Positions 1-7,659 of a stretch of DNA of 20,613 bases are shown piece after piece (the first letter of the stretch is position 1; every line of letters begins with the position of its first letter). This stretch comes from Phycisphaerales bacterium (lineage in GTDB: Bacteria > Planctomycetota > Phycisphaerae > Sedimentisphaerales > Anaerohalosphaeraceae): contig DRGS01000041.1 of NCBI GenBank assembly GCA_011053245.1, positions 1-20,613 of the forward strand. The letters are read 5' to 3'. Below the pieces are notes generated by a model. That model was not told the DNA's origin and searched no databases. It worked only from the letters and a program-made list of their open reading frames with translations. Position numbers and translations under genes: made by a program.

Positions 1-1141
1 CATCCCACACTAATAGACCGAGCTCATCACAGGCTCTGTAGAAAGCTCGAGGATGAGGATTATGGCTAGCCCGGATACAATTGGCTCCCGCCTCTTTCAT
101 AATCTTCATATCCCGATACATGCCGGCATCTGTACCAGCAAAACCCCAGCCAGCACGATCCTCATGGACATTATAGCCCCACAGATAGAGATGTTTGCCA
201 TTGAGAAAGAAACCGTTATCCGTCGTAAATTCGAACCAGCGGATTCCAAGGGTTTCGAGATACTCATCAACGAGCTTATCTCCGTTCAAAAGGCGAGTGC
301 GCACGGTGTAAAGATACGGGCTATCCGGCGACCACAGATGAGGGTTGGATATCTCAGGTAAATCCTGTGTCACCACTGTCACCCGACCAGCCGGTAAAGC
401 AACATCGCTTTTTGACTGCGTTACAAGTTTTCCGTCCCTGTCAATAACTTCTACAAGTATTTTACACGATGAATCGGCCTCAGCCTCATTCTTTATTTCC
501 GTCTTAACCTGTACCGAAGCGATCTTCTCACTAACCTTGGGCGTGGTAATAAACTGACCGCACCAATCGACGTGCTGATCGTTCGTTATGATAAAGCGTA
601 CATTCCGATTGAGCCCATTGGGGAAAATACTATCCCCTGCTCGCGGAGCGATGGTGGCATCCCAGCCGTTCTTAACCCGCACAGCCAGCACGTTCTTGCC
701 GCCGTAATTGAGCGCCGGATTCATGTCATAATAAAACCCGGTATACCCCCCTTTGTGCTCACCGAGCAGCTTGCCGTTGAGATATACCCACGCATGCTGG
801 AATGCACCCTCGAATTCCACGAAAGCCCGATGTGACTTTAAGCTGGCACCCATTTTAAACTCTTTCCGGTACCAGGTATCCCCCTCATAAACCTCAATCT
901 CCATCCAATAGGGAATACTTGCAGAATGCGGCAAATTCACTTTTTCCCAAGTAGTGTCATCGAAACCGACCGCCTCGGCGCCCGCTTGATGCCCCTTAAA
1001 AAAAGTCCACCCGTTGTTTATGAGCTTGCTCTCTCTCGGAGAATCCCCTGTAACAACAAGCTCTCCGGCAAAGCTGCTGCTGCTTAACACCAGCAAAACA
1101 AGTAAAAAGATGCCCTTTTCGATAAGCCTGTTCTTGTTCAT
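1..1141 (-). CDS. GH2-family glycoside hydrolase (beta-galactosidase type), C-terminus outside window
   Basis: This is the N-terminal 380 residues of a secreted glycoside hydrolase family 2 enzyme, expected to release terminal beta-linked galactose or a related sugar outside the cytoplasm. A signal peptide covers about residues 1-25 (basic start, LLVLLVLSSSSFA). A GH2 sugar-binding domain follows at ~40-185 (NNGWTFFKG, GDTWYRKEF, FEGAFQHAWVYLNG), then an Ig-like domain at ~195-300 and the start of the TIM barrel (LGIRWFEFTTDNGFFLNGK). The family hallmark is clear at 350-380: GANCIRASHNPHP and CDELGLLVWD. The catalytic acid and nucleophile glutamates lie beyond the window, so activity cannot be judged. 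The ATG at 1139-1141 follows AGAAAGGA with 7 bases between. It is the last recognised gene of the minus-strand glycan locus. The family is sure; the substrate (galactoside, glucuronide or mannoside) is not. Confidence 0.93.
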   Translation of the reverse strand, partial: MNKNRLIEKGIFLLVLLVLSSSSFAGELVVTGDSPRESKLINNGWTFFKGHQAGAEAVGFDDTTWEKVNLPHSASIPYWMEIEVYEGDTWYRKEFKMGASLKSHRAFVEFEGAFQHAWVYLNGKLLGEHKGGYTGFYYDMNPALNYGGKNVLAVRVKNGWDATIAPRAGDSIFPNGLNRNVRFIITNDQHVDWCGQFITTPKVSEKIASVQVKTEIKNEAEADSSCKILVEVIDRDGKLVTQSKSDVALPAGRVTVVTQDLPEISNPHLWSPDSPYLYTVRTRLLNGDKLVDEYLETLGIRWFEFTTDNGFFLNGKHLYLWGYNVHEDRAGWGFAGTDAGMYRDMKIMKEAGANCIRASHNPHPRAFYRACDELGLLVWD

Positions 1142-1142
1142 T

Positions 1143-1398
1143 CTAAAATCCTTTCTCGTTTTTGTTATTATTATCATTATATGTTTTTTCATTCTTCCAT
1201 TTTTTTATCATTTTCGCTGCCGTAAGCACCGTGCCGTCTGTAAATATCCCGGCAACCGTAAGCTTAGCGGCAAATTACAACGATGCAAGCGAAAGCATTT
1301 CTATTTTGATACGATGCCAGAAAAGTGCCAGTTCCAACGGCCAAGCCGCTGACAGCGATTTTATTCATCAATTCTCTTCTGCTAATATTATGGTTCAT
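1143..1398 (-). pseudogene. Tat signal peptide with no mature domain: eroded secreted-protein gene
   Basis: An ATG at 1396-1398 opens a 44-codon frame ending at 1264. It begins with a convincing twin-arginine signal: NISRRELMNK followed by the hydrophobic stretch IAVSGLAVGTGTFLA, then stops shortly after. A second frame, just after an in-frame TAA, runs on for about 40 codons (FAAKLTVAGIFTDGTVLTAAK...) and stops at 1143, one base before the GH2 start. The simplest reading is a former Tat-exported enzyme of this locus that lost most of its body by deletion and frameshift, leaving both ends. A genuine 44-aa exported peptide is possible but less likely: there is no clear ribosome site and almost nothing follows the signal. 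No other gene is visible between the GH2 start and the stop of the gene upstream at 1441. Confidence 0.5.
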
Positions 1399-1440
1399 AA
1401 ATCGGTCTTTTTTTTAACCAAAACCCTTGTTTTATAAATT

Positions 1441-3825
1441 TTAATTTCGGGTCAATATCCATTTCGATTCCTTCAAGTCATCCAAAGGAACATTGTAAGT
1501 TATTTTGTACGAGTCAGCAAGTGCGTCATAATCGGTCTGCCAGAAGTCATTGCCATGTACTGATTGGTCCAATTTAATACGTTTGCCATTTACCAACTGG
1601 TACAGGTTATAGCCAGAGGCCGATTTTAAGCCTTCAAAACTAATTGGAACCGCTCCGACGCCGCCTTTGATCATGACGGTGACTTCAGGGCTATCAGCTT
1701 GAATTGCAACAGGATAATTATTTAAGACTTTGCCGCCGGTGACACTAACTTTCAGATCATTACCTTCAGCCTCTCTGTGGCTGGTCTTCCATGAATTTGG
1801 ATTTCCTGTTAGATGTTTTCTATAAGCTTCATTGGGGCCGTAATAATCGTCGGCTGTTCGATGAAGGGTTATCAACTCCAAATCAAGCTCTATACTGTCG
1901 CCCTTTTTGAAATCAGTAACGCCGTCAGGGGGCAGAAGCTCGATGTCAATATTGTTGGGACTGGATTTGAATACAGGGCCTCTTATGGTCGGATTGGTAT
2001 ATGTATTACCACCTGCGACAATCTTGTATCCTCTGACAATCAGGGCCTTGTAACCTGTTCCCCAATCTTTGCCGCTTGATTTTTTGGCTCCGGTCAAAGC
2101 GACCCACCACGGGCCGGGGCCGGTGAGCTTTGTGTTTTTCAGAAATATCTGATTATCTTTTAGGTCGTCGGGGACATCGTGTTGTTTGATAAGCCCGTCG
2201 ATATTCCCATAGACTAACTTCGGGGTAGTATGACGATGGGTCCTGCCAAGTTTGAAGAGCCATATCTTTTCAGCAGAAACATCCTGTGTAAACTCATAGC
2301 TGAATTTCTGAAATGAGCGAGAATAGTCATCTGTGCGTAGAGTTTGGATTCGAGCTTTAAAATCGATCTCTTTATTCATTCCGTAGTAACCTTCATGTTT
2401 GACATCAGTCAGGCACGGCCCATGCGAGAGGTAAGCCGTTTTTATGCCGTTCATGAAATATTTTTTCTGATTATCATCTTTGATATTCAACCAGTCTCCG
2501 CCCCAGCCGGCATCTGTCCATTTCCATTTTCTCCCCCGCAATCCATTGCGAGCCATAAGCATTCGTATATCAGTGATCGCAATGTCAACGCAGCTCATGT
2601 CCATATCAAAACAAATAGTCTCGCCCCAACAGCCGATAGCTAATTGATCCCAGCGGCCATTGTTACCACTGACGCCGTCCTTGCCGTAACCAACAAGGCT
2701 TAGCTGTGCATGACTGGCAGATGGGAGTTCGCCATAAAAACCGTAGGCTATGCGAAGAATATAGGTTGCATTCTTTTCAGCGGGCAACATGGTATAGGCC
2801 ATCAGATAGGACCCCATAGCCTTATAATGCCAGTTCTTACTCAACTGCACCGGGACACCCGTAGGTCGCCCATCTTCGTCACAGAGCATTGGGCATAAAC
2901 CGGTGATGTTTGCTGGCGGACGCATATCAAGCAAGAAAGGGATCGCTTCTTTTTTGCCTGAACCATTTACAGTGATCTTGAATTCATCATAATCTCTTAT
3001 ATCGGTATAACCTTTTTTCCATTTTCGTTTGAGTTCTTTGACAGAAGCAACGTAACAGTTTTTGCTTTTATCAAAAGTTACAGGCAAGTTCTGGCCGTCA
3101 TTGGAGTTGACTGTGATCTTTGCGGATGTGTCATTGCTTACAGATGGGATATTACAGGTCAATGTAACGCTCCTGCTGTCATCCTTTTTCCAGAGTCCTT
3201 GAACCTTTTCAGTCTGACTCCAGTTACCTGACCTGCTTTTGAGACCCAGCCGCATAGATGCGTTCTTTAGATCAGATGCAGGTGTTACACGCAGGTTGAA
3301 AGTAAGGCTGTCTGGCCATGCAACCAGGTCCAGAGTTGCGTCACAATCCAATTTTTCGCCTTTCAAACTTCTAAGATCCAAACCGAGAAAATCGTAATGC
3401 TGAACATAGCGGCCTGACTCCCACATACGGGCATTCGAAAGACGTTTAACGCCTTTATCAAGTCCTGCTTGGCAGGTTTTTGCACGGTACTTAACCCCGT
3501 CAACATCAATTTCGATCAGGAACCTGGCCGATGGAATTTTTTTAAGCTTCTCAGCTTTATGCTCCAAAGCCTGTTCATAGCTGACCGTATTGTTGAGCAG
3601 GCCAAATTGAACATTGCTGAAATCATCCATGTCCAGAACAAATCCGTACTGGCTGGTTTCGATAGCGAACAGGTCAGCGCTTTGGTCATTAGCATTTTTT
3701 CGCCAACCGTTCTGCCAGCAACTAAAGGTGTAATCGCTCATGGCAGCACTTATCTCAGAAGCGGCAATAAGCACCAAAGCAAATAGTATGACTTTTTTCA
3801 CAAAAACTTTCTTGGTTAAATTCAA
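1441..3825 (-). CDS. large secreted protein of unknown function in glycan locus
   Basis: This 794-aa protein was not recognised. A signal peptide is clear (VKKVILFALVLIAASEISA, ~9-27), so the protein is exported. The rest is rich in aromatic residues, Gly and Asn and looks all-beta; tryptophan/glycine clusters occur mid-protein (RKWKWTDAGWGGDWLN, GPGPWWVALTGAKK), as in carbohydrate-active proteins. The last ~100 residues resemble a fibronectin III-like domain (ISFEGLKSASGYNLYQLVNGKR). The longest frame uses a TTG start at 3823-3825 without a clear ribosome site. A GTG at 3799-3801, five bases after AAGAAAG, gives a tidier signal peptide and may be the real start. The gene lies only 13 bp downstream of the fucosidase stop, so the two are almost surely co-transcribed. 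Possible roles are an undescribed hydrolase or lyase, or a glycan-binding protein; the sequence does not decide between them. Confidence 0.85.
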   Translation of the reverse strand: MNLTKKVFVKKVILFALVLIAASEISAAMSDYTFSCWQNGWRKNANDQSADLFAIETSQYGFVLDMDDFSNVQFGLLNNTVSYEQALEHKAEKLKKIPSARFLIEIDVDGVKYRAKTCQAGLDKGVKRLSNARMWESGRYVQHYDFLGLDLRSLKGEKLDCDATLDLVAWPDSLTFNLRVTPASDLKNASMRLGLKSRSGNWSQTEKVQGLWKKDDSRSVTLTCNIPSVSNDTSAKITVNSNDGQNLPVTFDKSKNCYVASVKELKRKWKKGYTDIRDYDEFKITVNGSGKKEAIPFLLDMRPPANITGLCPMLCDEDGRPTGVPVQLSKNWHYKAMGSYLMAYTMLPAEKNATYILRIAYGFYGELPSASHAQLSLVGYGKDGVSGNNGRWDQLAIGCWGETICFDMDMSCVDIAITDIRMLMARNGLRGRKWKWTDAGWGGDWLNIKDDNQKKYFMNGIKTAYLSHGPCLTDVKHEGYYGMNKEIDFKARIQTLRTDDYSRSFQKFSYEFTQDVSAEKIWLFKLGRTHRHTTPKLVYGNIDGLIKQHDVPDDLKDNQIFLKNTKLTGPGPWWVALTGAKKSSGKDWGTGYKALIVRGYKIVAGGNTYTNPTIRGPVFKSSPNNIDIELLPPDGVTDFKKGDSIELDLELITLHRTADDYYGPNEAYRKHLTGNPNSWKTSHREAEGNDLKVSVTGGKVLNNYPVAIQADSPEVTVMIKGGVGAVPISFEGLKSASGYNLYQLVNGKRIKLDQSVHGNDFWQTDYDALADSYKITYNVPLDDLKESKWILTRN

Positions 3826-3838
3826 TTCTCAGGCAAAA

Positions 3839-5617
3839 CTAGTTCGTGGGTGTAAAATGAATCGCCTTTAGGCTGGCTGTTGCCGTGTCGCCTTCGAGAC
3901 ATGAAACACTGACTTTGTAACGCCCTGCCTTGGGGAAATTCAAAAGACCCATTGGAAAACGCTGATAATTGTGCGAAGAGTTCTGCTGGTTTTGAATCGC
4001 CTGACCTTCTTCGACAGCAACCTTCCAGACCAAACGACCTTCGCCTGCATAGGTCAAAGCAACCTGATAATCACCCGGCTCAAGAACATCGACTAGCCAG
4101 GTAGCCTTGCCTTGTGGCTGCCACTGCGTAACACGCTGGACGTGTTTCCATTCGCCAAATTTTTCCATCCATTTTTTGCTTTCAGATTTCGCACCATCAA
4201 CATCTGCAAATTCCGCAAGGATATCCGTATCAACAACTGGGTCAATTCCCCAGCAATCATCAACTTCCGGGACGCCAGCCAGTTCAAGCTCAATAACAGA
4301 AACGTACTTATCAGGAGCTTTAACGGGAATGTTGAATTTAACCCAGCCATTGATCTTTTCGTATTTAAGTTTTCCGCCCCATTTTCCGCCAAGCAGTTTA
4401 GCTTTGCGAATCTTTGTCTTTAGACCTGGCAAGTAAAGAGATCCGCCTGTCGGCCAATCAAAGACGGATAGGAAGATTTTGTTGTCTTTAACTGTCGCAT
4501 CGCCCCAAGGCAGTACATGTTTCCAGGGTGAACCCTCTGTACCGTAAACGACTTGCGGGTAATGTTTGAACCACTTGCCGGATTTTCTTAGAGAATCTGC
4601 TGCACGCTCAGGGACTGTCCCGTCGCCGCGAGGACCAATATTCAACATGTATGTACCGCCACGCGCAACGCATGAGACGAGATTCTTAATGATCGTCTTA
4701 GGCGTTTTCCAATTTTCATCGTACCATGCATAACCCCACGAGTCGTTGGTGGTATCGACCGCTTCCCATAATCCTTCAACATTATGATGAGGGATTTCCA
4801 TGTCGCCTAATGACTGGTAGTCTCCTAAGCCATGTCCGGCACGGCCGGAAACAAGAGCATTGGGTTGATTTTTGCGAACTACATCGACGAGTTGCTGTAC
4901 ATATTTTTTGGGCATTTTGCCGGGGGTGTCAAACCATACCAATGTGATAGGGCCGTATTCGCTTGTAATTTCTTTTACCTGGGGCAAGCACTTCTTCTGG
5001 AAATAATCGTCGAATGTTGCAGGGTTGCCTTTTGCATCTGTTTTTGGGCCACCGCCTCCTCCAGGAAAGGTCCAGTCCTGGTTATGAGAATAATAAAAAC
5101 CGAAGCCAAGGCCCAGTTTCTGACACGCTGCTGACAATTCCTTCATCGGGTCACGGGTAAATGATGTGGTATTGCTAATATTAAAATCGCAGGCTTTCGA
5201 GTGGTACATTGCAAAACCGTCGTGGTGCTTGCTGGTGATTATTATATATTTCATGCCGGCATCTTTGGCAAGCTGAGCAATTTCCATGGCGTCAAACTTT
5301 TCTGGATTGAACTGCTGAGCGATCGATTTATACCTGTCATCAGAGATACCCGCCATAGCTTCGTGCTTTATCCACTCTCCAATGCCGTAGTAGGTTTTGT
5401 CATCAACTTTATTGCCGAGATGCGAGTAAACACCCCAGTGAATGAACATGGCATAATTACCGTCAGCAAAGAGCTGGCCTCTCTGGGCATCTTCGGAACG
5501 TAGTTTGGCGACCGATGACCCCCACATCGAATCCATCTCTTCAGCAAACCCAATGCTAACTACCGTGAAAAATACCATTACTGCGATAACAACTTTAATT
5601 CCGCGAATCTTGTTCAT
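3839..5617 (-). CDS. alpha-L-fucosidase, GH29, secreted
   Basis: This is a 592-aa exo-alpha-L-fucosidase expected to release terminal L-fucose from glycans by a retaining mechanism. A signal peptide covers residues 1-25 (VVIAVMVFFTVVSIGFA). The GH29 barrel spans about 35-360 with typical motifs: FIHWGVYSHLG (59-68), SKHHDGFAMYHS (129-140), LVWFD with the likely nucleophile Asp230, NDSWGYAWYDENW (291-303) and MLNIGPRGDG (324-333). A beta-sandwich follows (~365-465) and then a CBM-like domain (~500-592). The frame is open to 5722, but the ATG at 5615-5617 sits behind AGAAAGGGAAATC and directly starts the signal peptide, so I chose it; the extra 35 residues are not signal-like. Upstream is the sulfatase (106-bp gap), downstream the unknown secreted protein (13 bp). 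Fucosidase next to sulfatase fits a sulfated fucose-containing polysaccharide or glycoprotein glycan. Confidence 0.95.
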   Translation of the reverse strand: MNKIRGIKVVIAVMVFFTVVSIGFAEEMDSMWGSSVAKLRSEDAQRGQLFADGNYAMFIHWGVYSHLGNKVDDKTYYGIGEWIKHEAMAGISDDRYKSIAQQFNPEKFDAMEIAQLAKDAGMKYIIITSKHHDGFAMYHSKACDFNISNTTSFTRDPMKELSAACQKLGLGFGFYYSHNQDWTFPGGGGGPKTDAKGNPATFDDYFQKKCLPQVKEITSEYGPITLVWFDTPGKMPKKYVQQLVDVVRKNQPNALVSGRAGHGLGDYQSLGDMEIPHHNVEGLWEAVDTTNDSWGYAWYDENWKTPKTIIKNLVSCVARGGTYMLNIGPRGDGTVPERAADSLRKSGKWFKHYPQVVYGTEGSPWKHVLPWGDATVKDNKIFLSVFDWPTGGSLYLPGLKTKIRKAKLLGGKWGGKLKYEKINGWVKFNIPVKAPDKYVSVIELELAGVPEVDDCWGIDPVVDTDILAEFADVDGAKSESKKWMEKFGEWKHVQRVTQWQPQGKATWLVDVLEPGDYQVALTYAGEGRLVWKVAVEEGQAIQNQQNSSHNYQRFPMGLLNFPKAGRYKVSVSCLEGDTATASLKAIHFTPTN

Positions 5618-5723
5618 GATTTCCCTTTCTAAATTACAACTTTTTTCGTGTTCGTCTTTAGTTATTTCATTTTCATTTTTTCGGCCAATGATTTTTTCTG
5701 GCCATGTCGGCGTATTAACCATA

Positions 5724-7607
5724 TCACTTCCTCGGACCGCTTGCGGCAGATTTTGCGGAAACAGCTAGTGCCGATTGCGAATATTTAGATCTAGGGTTTT
5801 CCTGCACTACCTCGGGATAACTGCGAAGGAAATTGTTTTCATCGATCAGGTTGATGAAATAATGTGTTGTTCCCTTCGGTAATTGAGCCGACACTTTCAT
5901 GCCACCGGTCAGCTTTGCCGGTTGGCGGAACCATTCTTCGTATCTTTGGCCGCCGTTGAGAGTATATAATAGATTTGCCCGGAGGACTTTGGCTCCGTTT
6001 TGCTTGTATGTAAATTCAACGGTACTGCCCCGCTGCTTGTGGGTCGTCACCGTGCAAACCTTTTCCTTATTTGGCAAAGAATTTTTGTAATGCGGGTTAT
6101 AATAAGGATAACTTGCTTTCATTTCTGTTAGTATTTCTGTCAGACGCAGATTCATAGCGGCAGTTTTTTCGGGCATTATGTCTGCTAGATTCTTAGCCTC
6201 TTCAATGTCAACCCGTTGCTGTTTTCCGTTTTTGGTTTCATAAAGTTTATAAAGTTCCAGTTCAGTTGTATGCGGATTGAAATGGTCATAGTTACGAACG
6301 AGTTTGTAACCCCCAATACGTATTGTGCTTTCAAGTGCGCCAGTGTTCGGAAAATGGCAAACCATTGTATCTCTAACCTTACCGTCTGATTGTCGTACCA
6401 ACGACGGATCCGTCGGGTCCTTAAAGAGCAGAGGCGCAAGATCGAGGCCGTCAAGATGTTTATCTGCGGGCTTTTTTGAGCCAGTAAGCGACAGGATCGT
6501 CGGATAAAAATCGAGCCCATTGACCATAACATCCGATTTGACGCCAGCCTTGATGCCGGGGCCGGTAATGATCAACGGAACACGTGTACCGCCTTCCATG
6601 GCGGAAATTTTCCCCATGTCAAGCGGATAGTTGTCAGTAATTATCTCACCCGGATATCCCTCCATGCCACCATTGTCAGAGGTAAAAATAAGATAGGTAT
6701 TTTCGTTAAGTTTATGTCCCGGCCAGCGAGGGTCGTCGGTTTGTTCGAGATAGTCAAATACTTTTCCGACATAGTAATCCAACTCTTCGACCATCGCACA
6801 GTAGAAAGGATTGGTCTGGCCCTTTCCTTTCCACCCTTCGGAATCTTTCGGTAGTTCAACCCCAAGTTTTTTTGCGTATTTATCCAGGAGTGCTTTGCTT
6901 CTTGTATGAACAGGAGTATGCACAAGCCAGGTTGCGTAATAGAGGAAGAATGGTTTGTCCTTTTGTTCGCGTAAGAAAGTTAAAGCGTCTTCGCTGGTTT
7001 GATGGTATGGAAAACCGTTTTCATCCAAATGGTAAGTATCGTCCTTTTTGGCCGTAGCAAATCCTGTCGTTCTGTGAGGCTTCATGCTGGCCCTGGCCCC
7101 GCGGGTGCTGCGTGTCCAGTCGAACCCCTGATCTTCTGGTTGCGGAAAAGAATGGTGATCTATCGCCATGTGCCATTTGCCGCTATGGCCTGTAGTATAG
7201 CCGTTCTGCTGGAGTACCTTTGCCAGCGTAACTTCATCTGCCGGCATACGTCCGCTATACCAAGGGGACATCATCCTCCAATAAAGCTTGTGATTCGGAT
7301 GAGGGGGTGCGCCGCCGACGACGTGAGTCTTCTGTGCGCGGGCAGGATGGTTCCCGCTCATAATAGCACATCGTGAAGGTGCACAGGTCGGCGCCGGCGA
7401 ATAGGCTTGCCAGAACATCACGCCCTTGTCGGCCAGGGAATCGATGTTCGGAGTTTCCATCGGAGACGGCTCATCGATGTCATAACATTTGACATCCTGC
7501 CAACCGAGATCGTCGGTCAGCAGCAACACAATATTCGGCTTTGCAGGACGAGCGGCAAACGCATTTACAGCACTGAAAAAACAAACCAACAAAATTATTT
7601 TTTTCAT
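5724..7607 (-). CDS. secreted formylglycine-dependent sulfatase (S1 family)
   Basis: This 627-aa exported sulfatase would hydrolyse sulfate esters on glycans. A signal peptide covers residues 1-18 (KIILLVCFFSAVNAFA). The alkaline-phosphatase-like sulfatase domain starts at once: PNIVLLLTDDLGW (24-36) carries the metal-binding Asp pair, and CAPSR at 75-79 is the canonical C-x-P-x-R motif whose Cys75 must be converted to formylglycine by a maturase, not seen in this window. Further active-site motifs are TGHSGKWHMA (139-148), LVHTP around His230 and TSDNGG (309-314). The C-terminal sub-domain and a ~90-residue beta-rich tail run to the end. An ATG at 7620-7622 would add five residues (MKGEI); the ATG at 7605-7607 is preferred because AAAGGTGA precedes it by 4 bases. 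It lies 52 bp downstream of the GH92 gene. The exact substrate cannot be read from sequence. Confidence 0.94.
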   Translation of the reverse strand: MKKIILLVCFFSAVNAFAARPAKPNIVLLLTDDLGWQDVKCYDIDEPSPMETPNIDSLADKGVMFWQAYSPAPTCAPSRCAIMSGNHPARAQKTHVVGGAPPHPNHKLYWRMMSPWYSGRMPADEVTLAKVLQQNGYTTGHSGKWHMAIDHHSFPQPEDQGFDWTRSTRGARASMKPHRTTGFATAKKDDTYHLDENGFPYHQTSEDALTFLREQKDKPFFLYYATWLVHTPVHTRSKALLDKYAKKLGVELPKDSEGWKGKGQTNPFYCAMVEELDYYVGKVFDYLEQTDDPRWPGHKLNENTYLIFTSDNGGMEGYPGEIITDNYPLDMGKISAMEGGTRVPLIITGPGIKAGVKSDVMVNGLDFYPTILSLTGSKKPADKHLDGLDLAPLLFKDPTDPSLVRQSDGKVRDTMVCHFPNTGALESTIRIGGYKLVRNYDHFNPHTTELELYKLYETKNGKQQRVDIEEAKNLADIMPEKTAAMNLRLTEILTEMKASYPYYNPHYKNSLPNKEKVCTVTTHKQRGSTVEFTYKQNGAKVLRANLLYTLNGGQRYEEWFRQPAKLTGGMKVSAQLPKGTTHYFINLIDENNFLRSYPEVVQENPRSKYSQSALAVSAKSAASGPRK

Positions 7608-7659
7608 AATTTCACCTTTCATATGTCATCATTGTTATATGTATTCGCTACACGATTAA

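Noticed and set aside
5618..5722. 35-residue N-terminal extension of the fucosidase
   Set aside because: Charged and not signal-like; a good ribosome site and signal peptide start at 5617.
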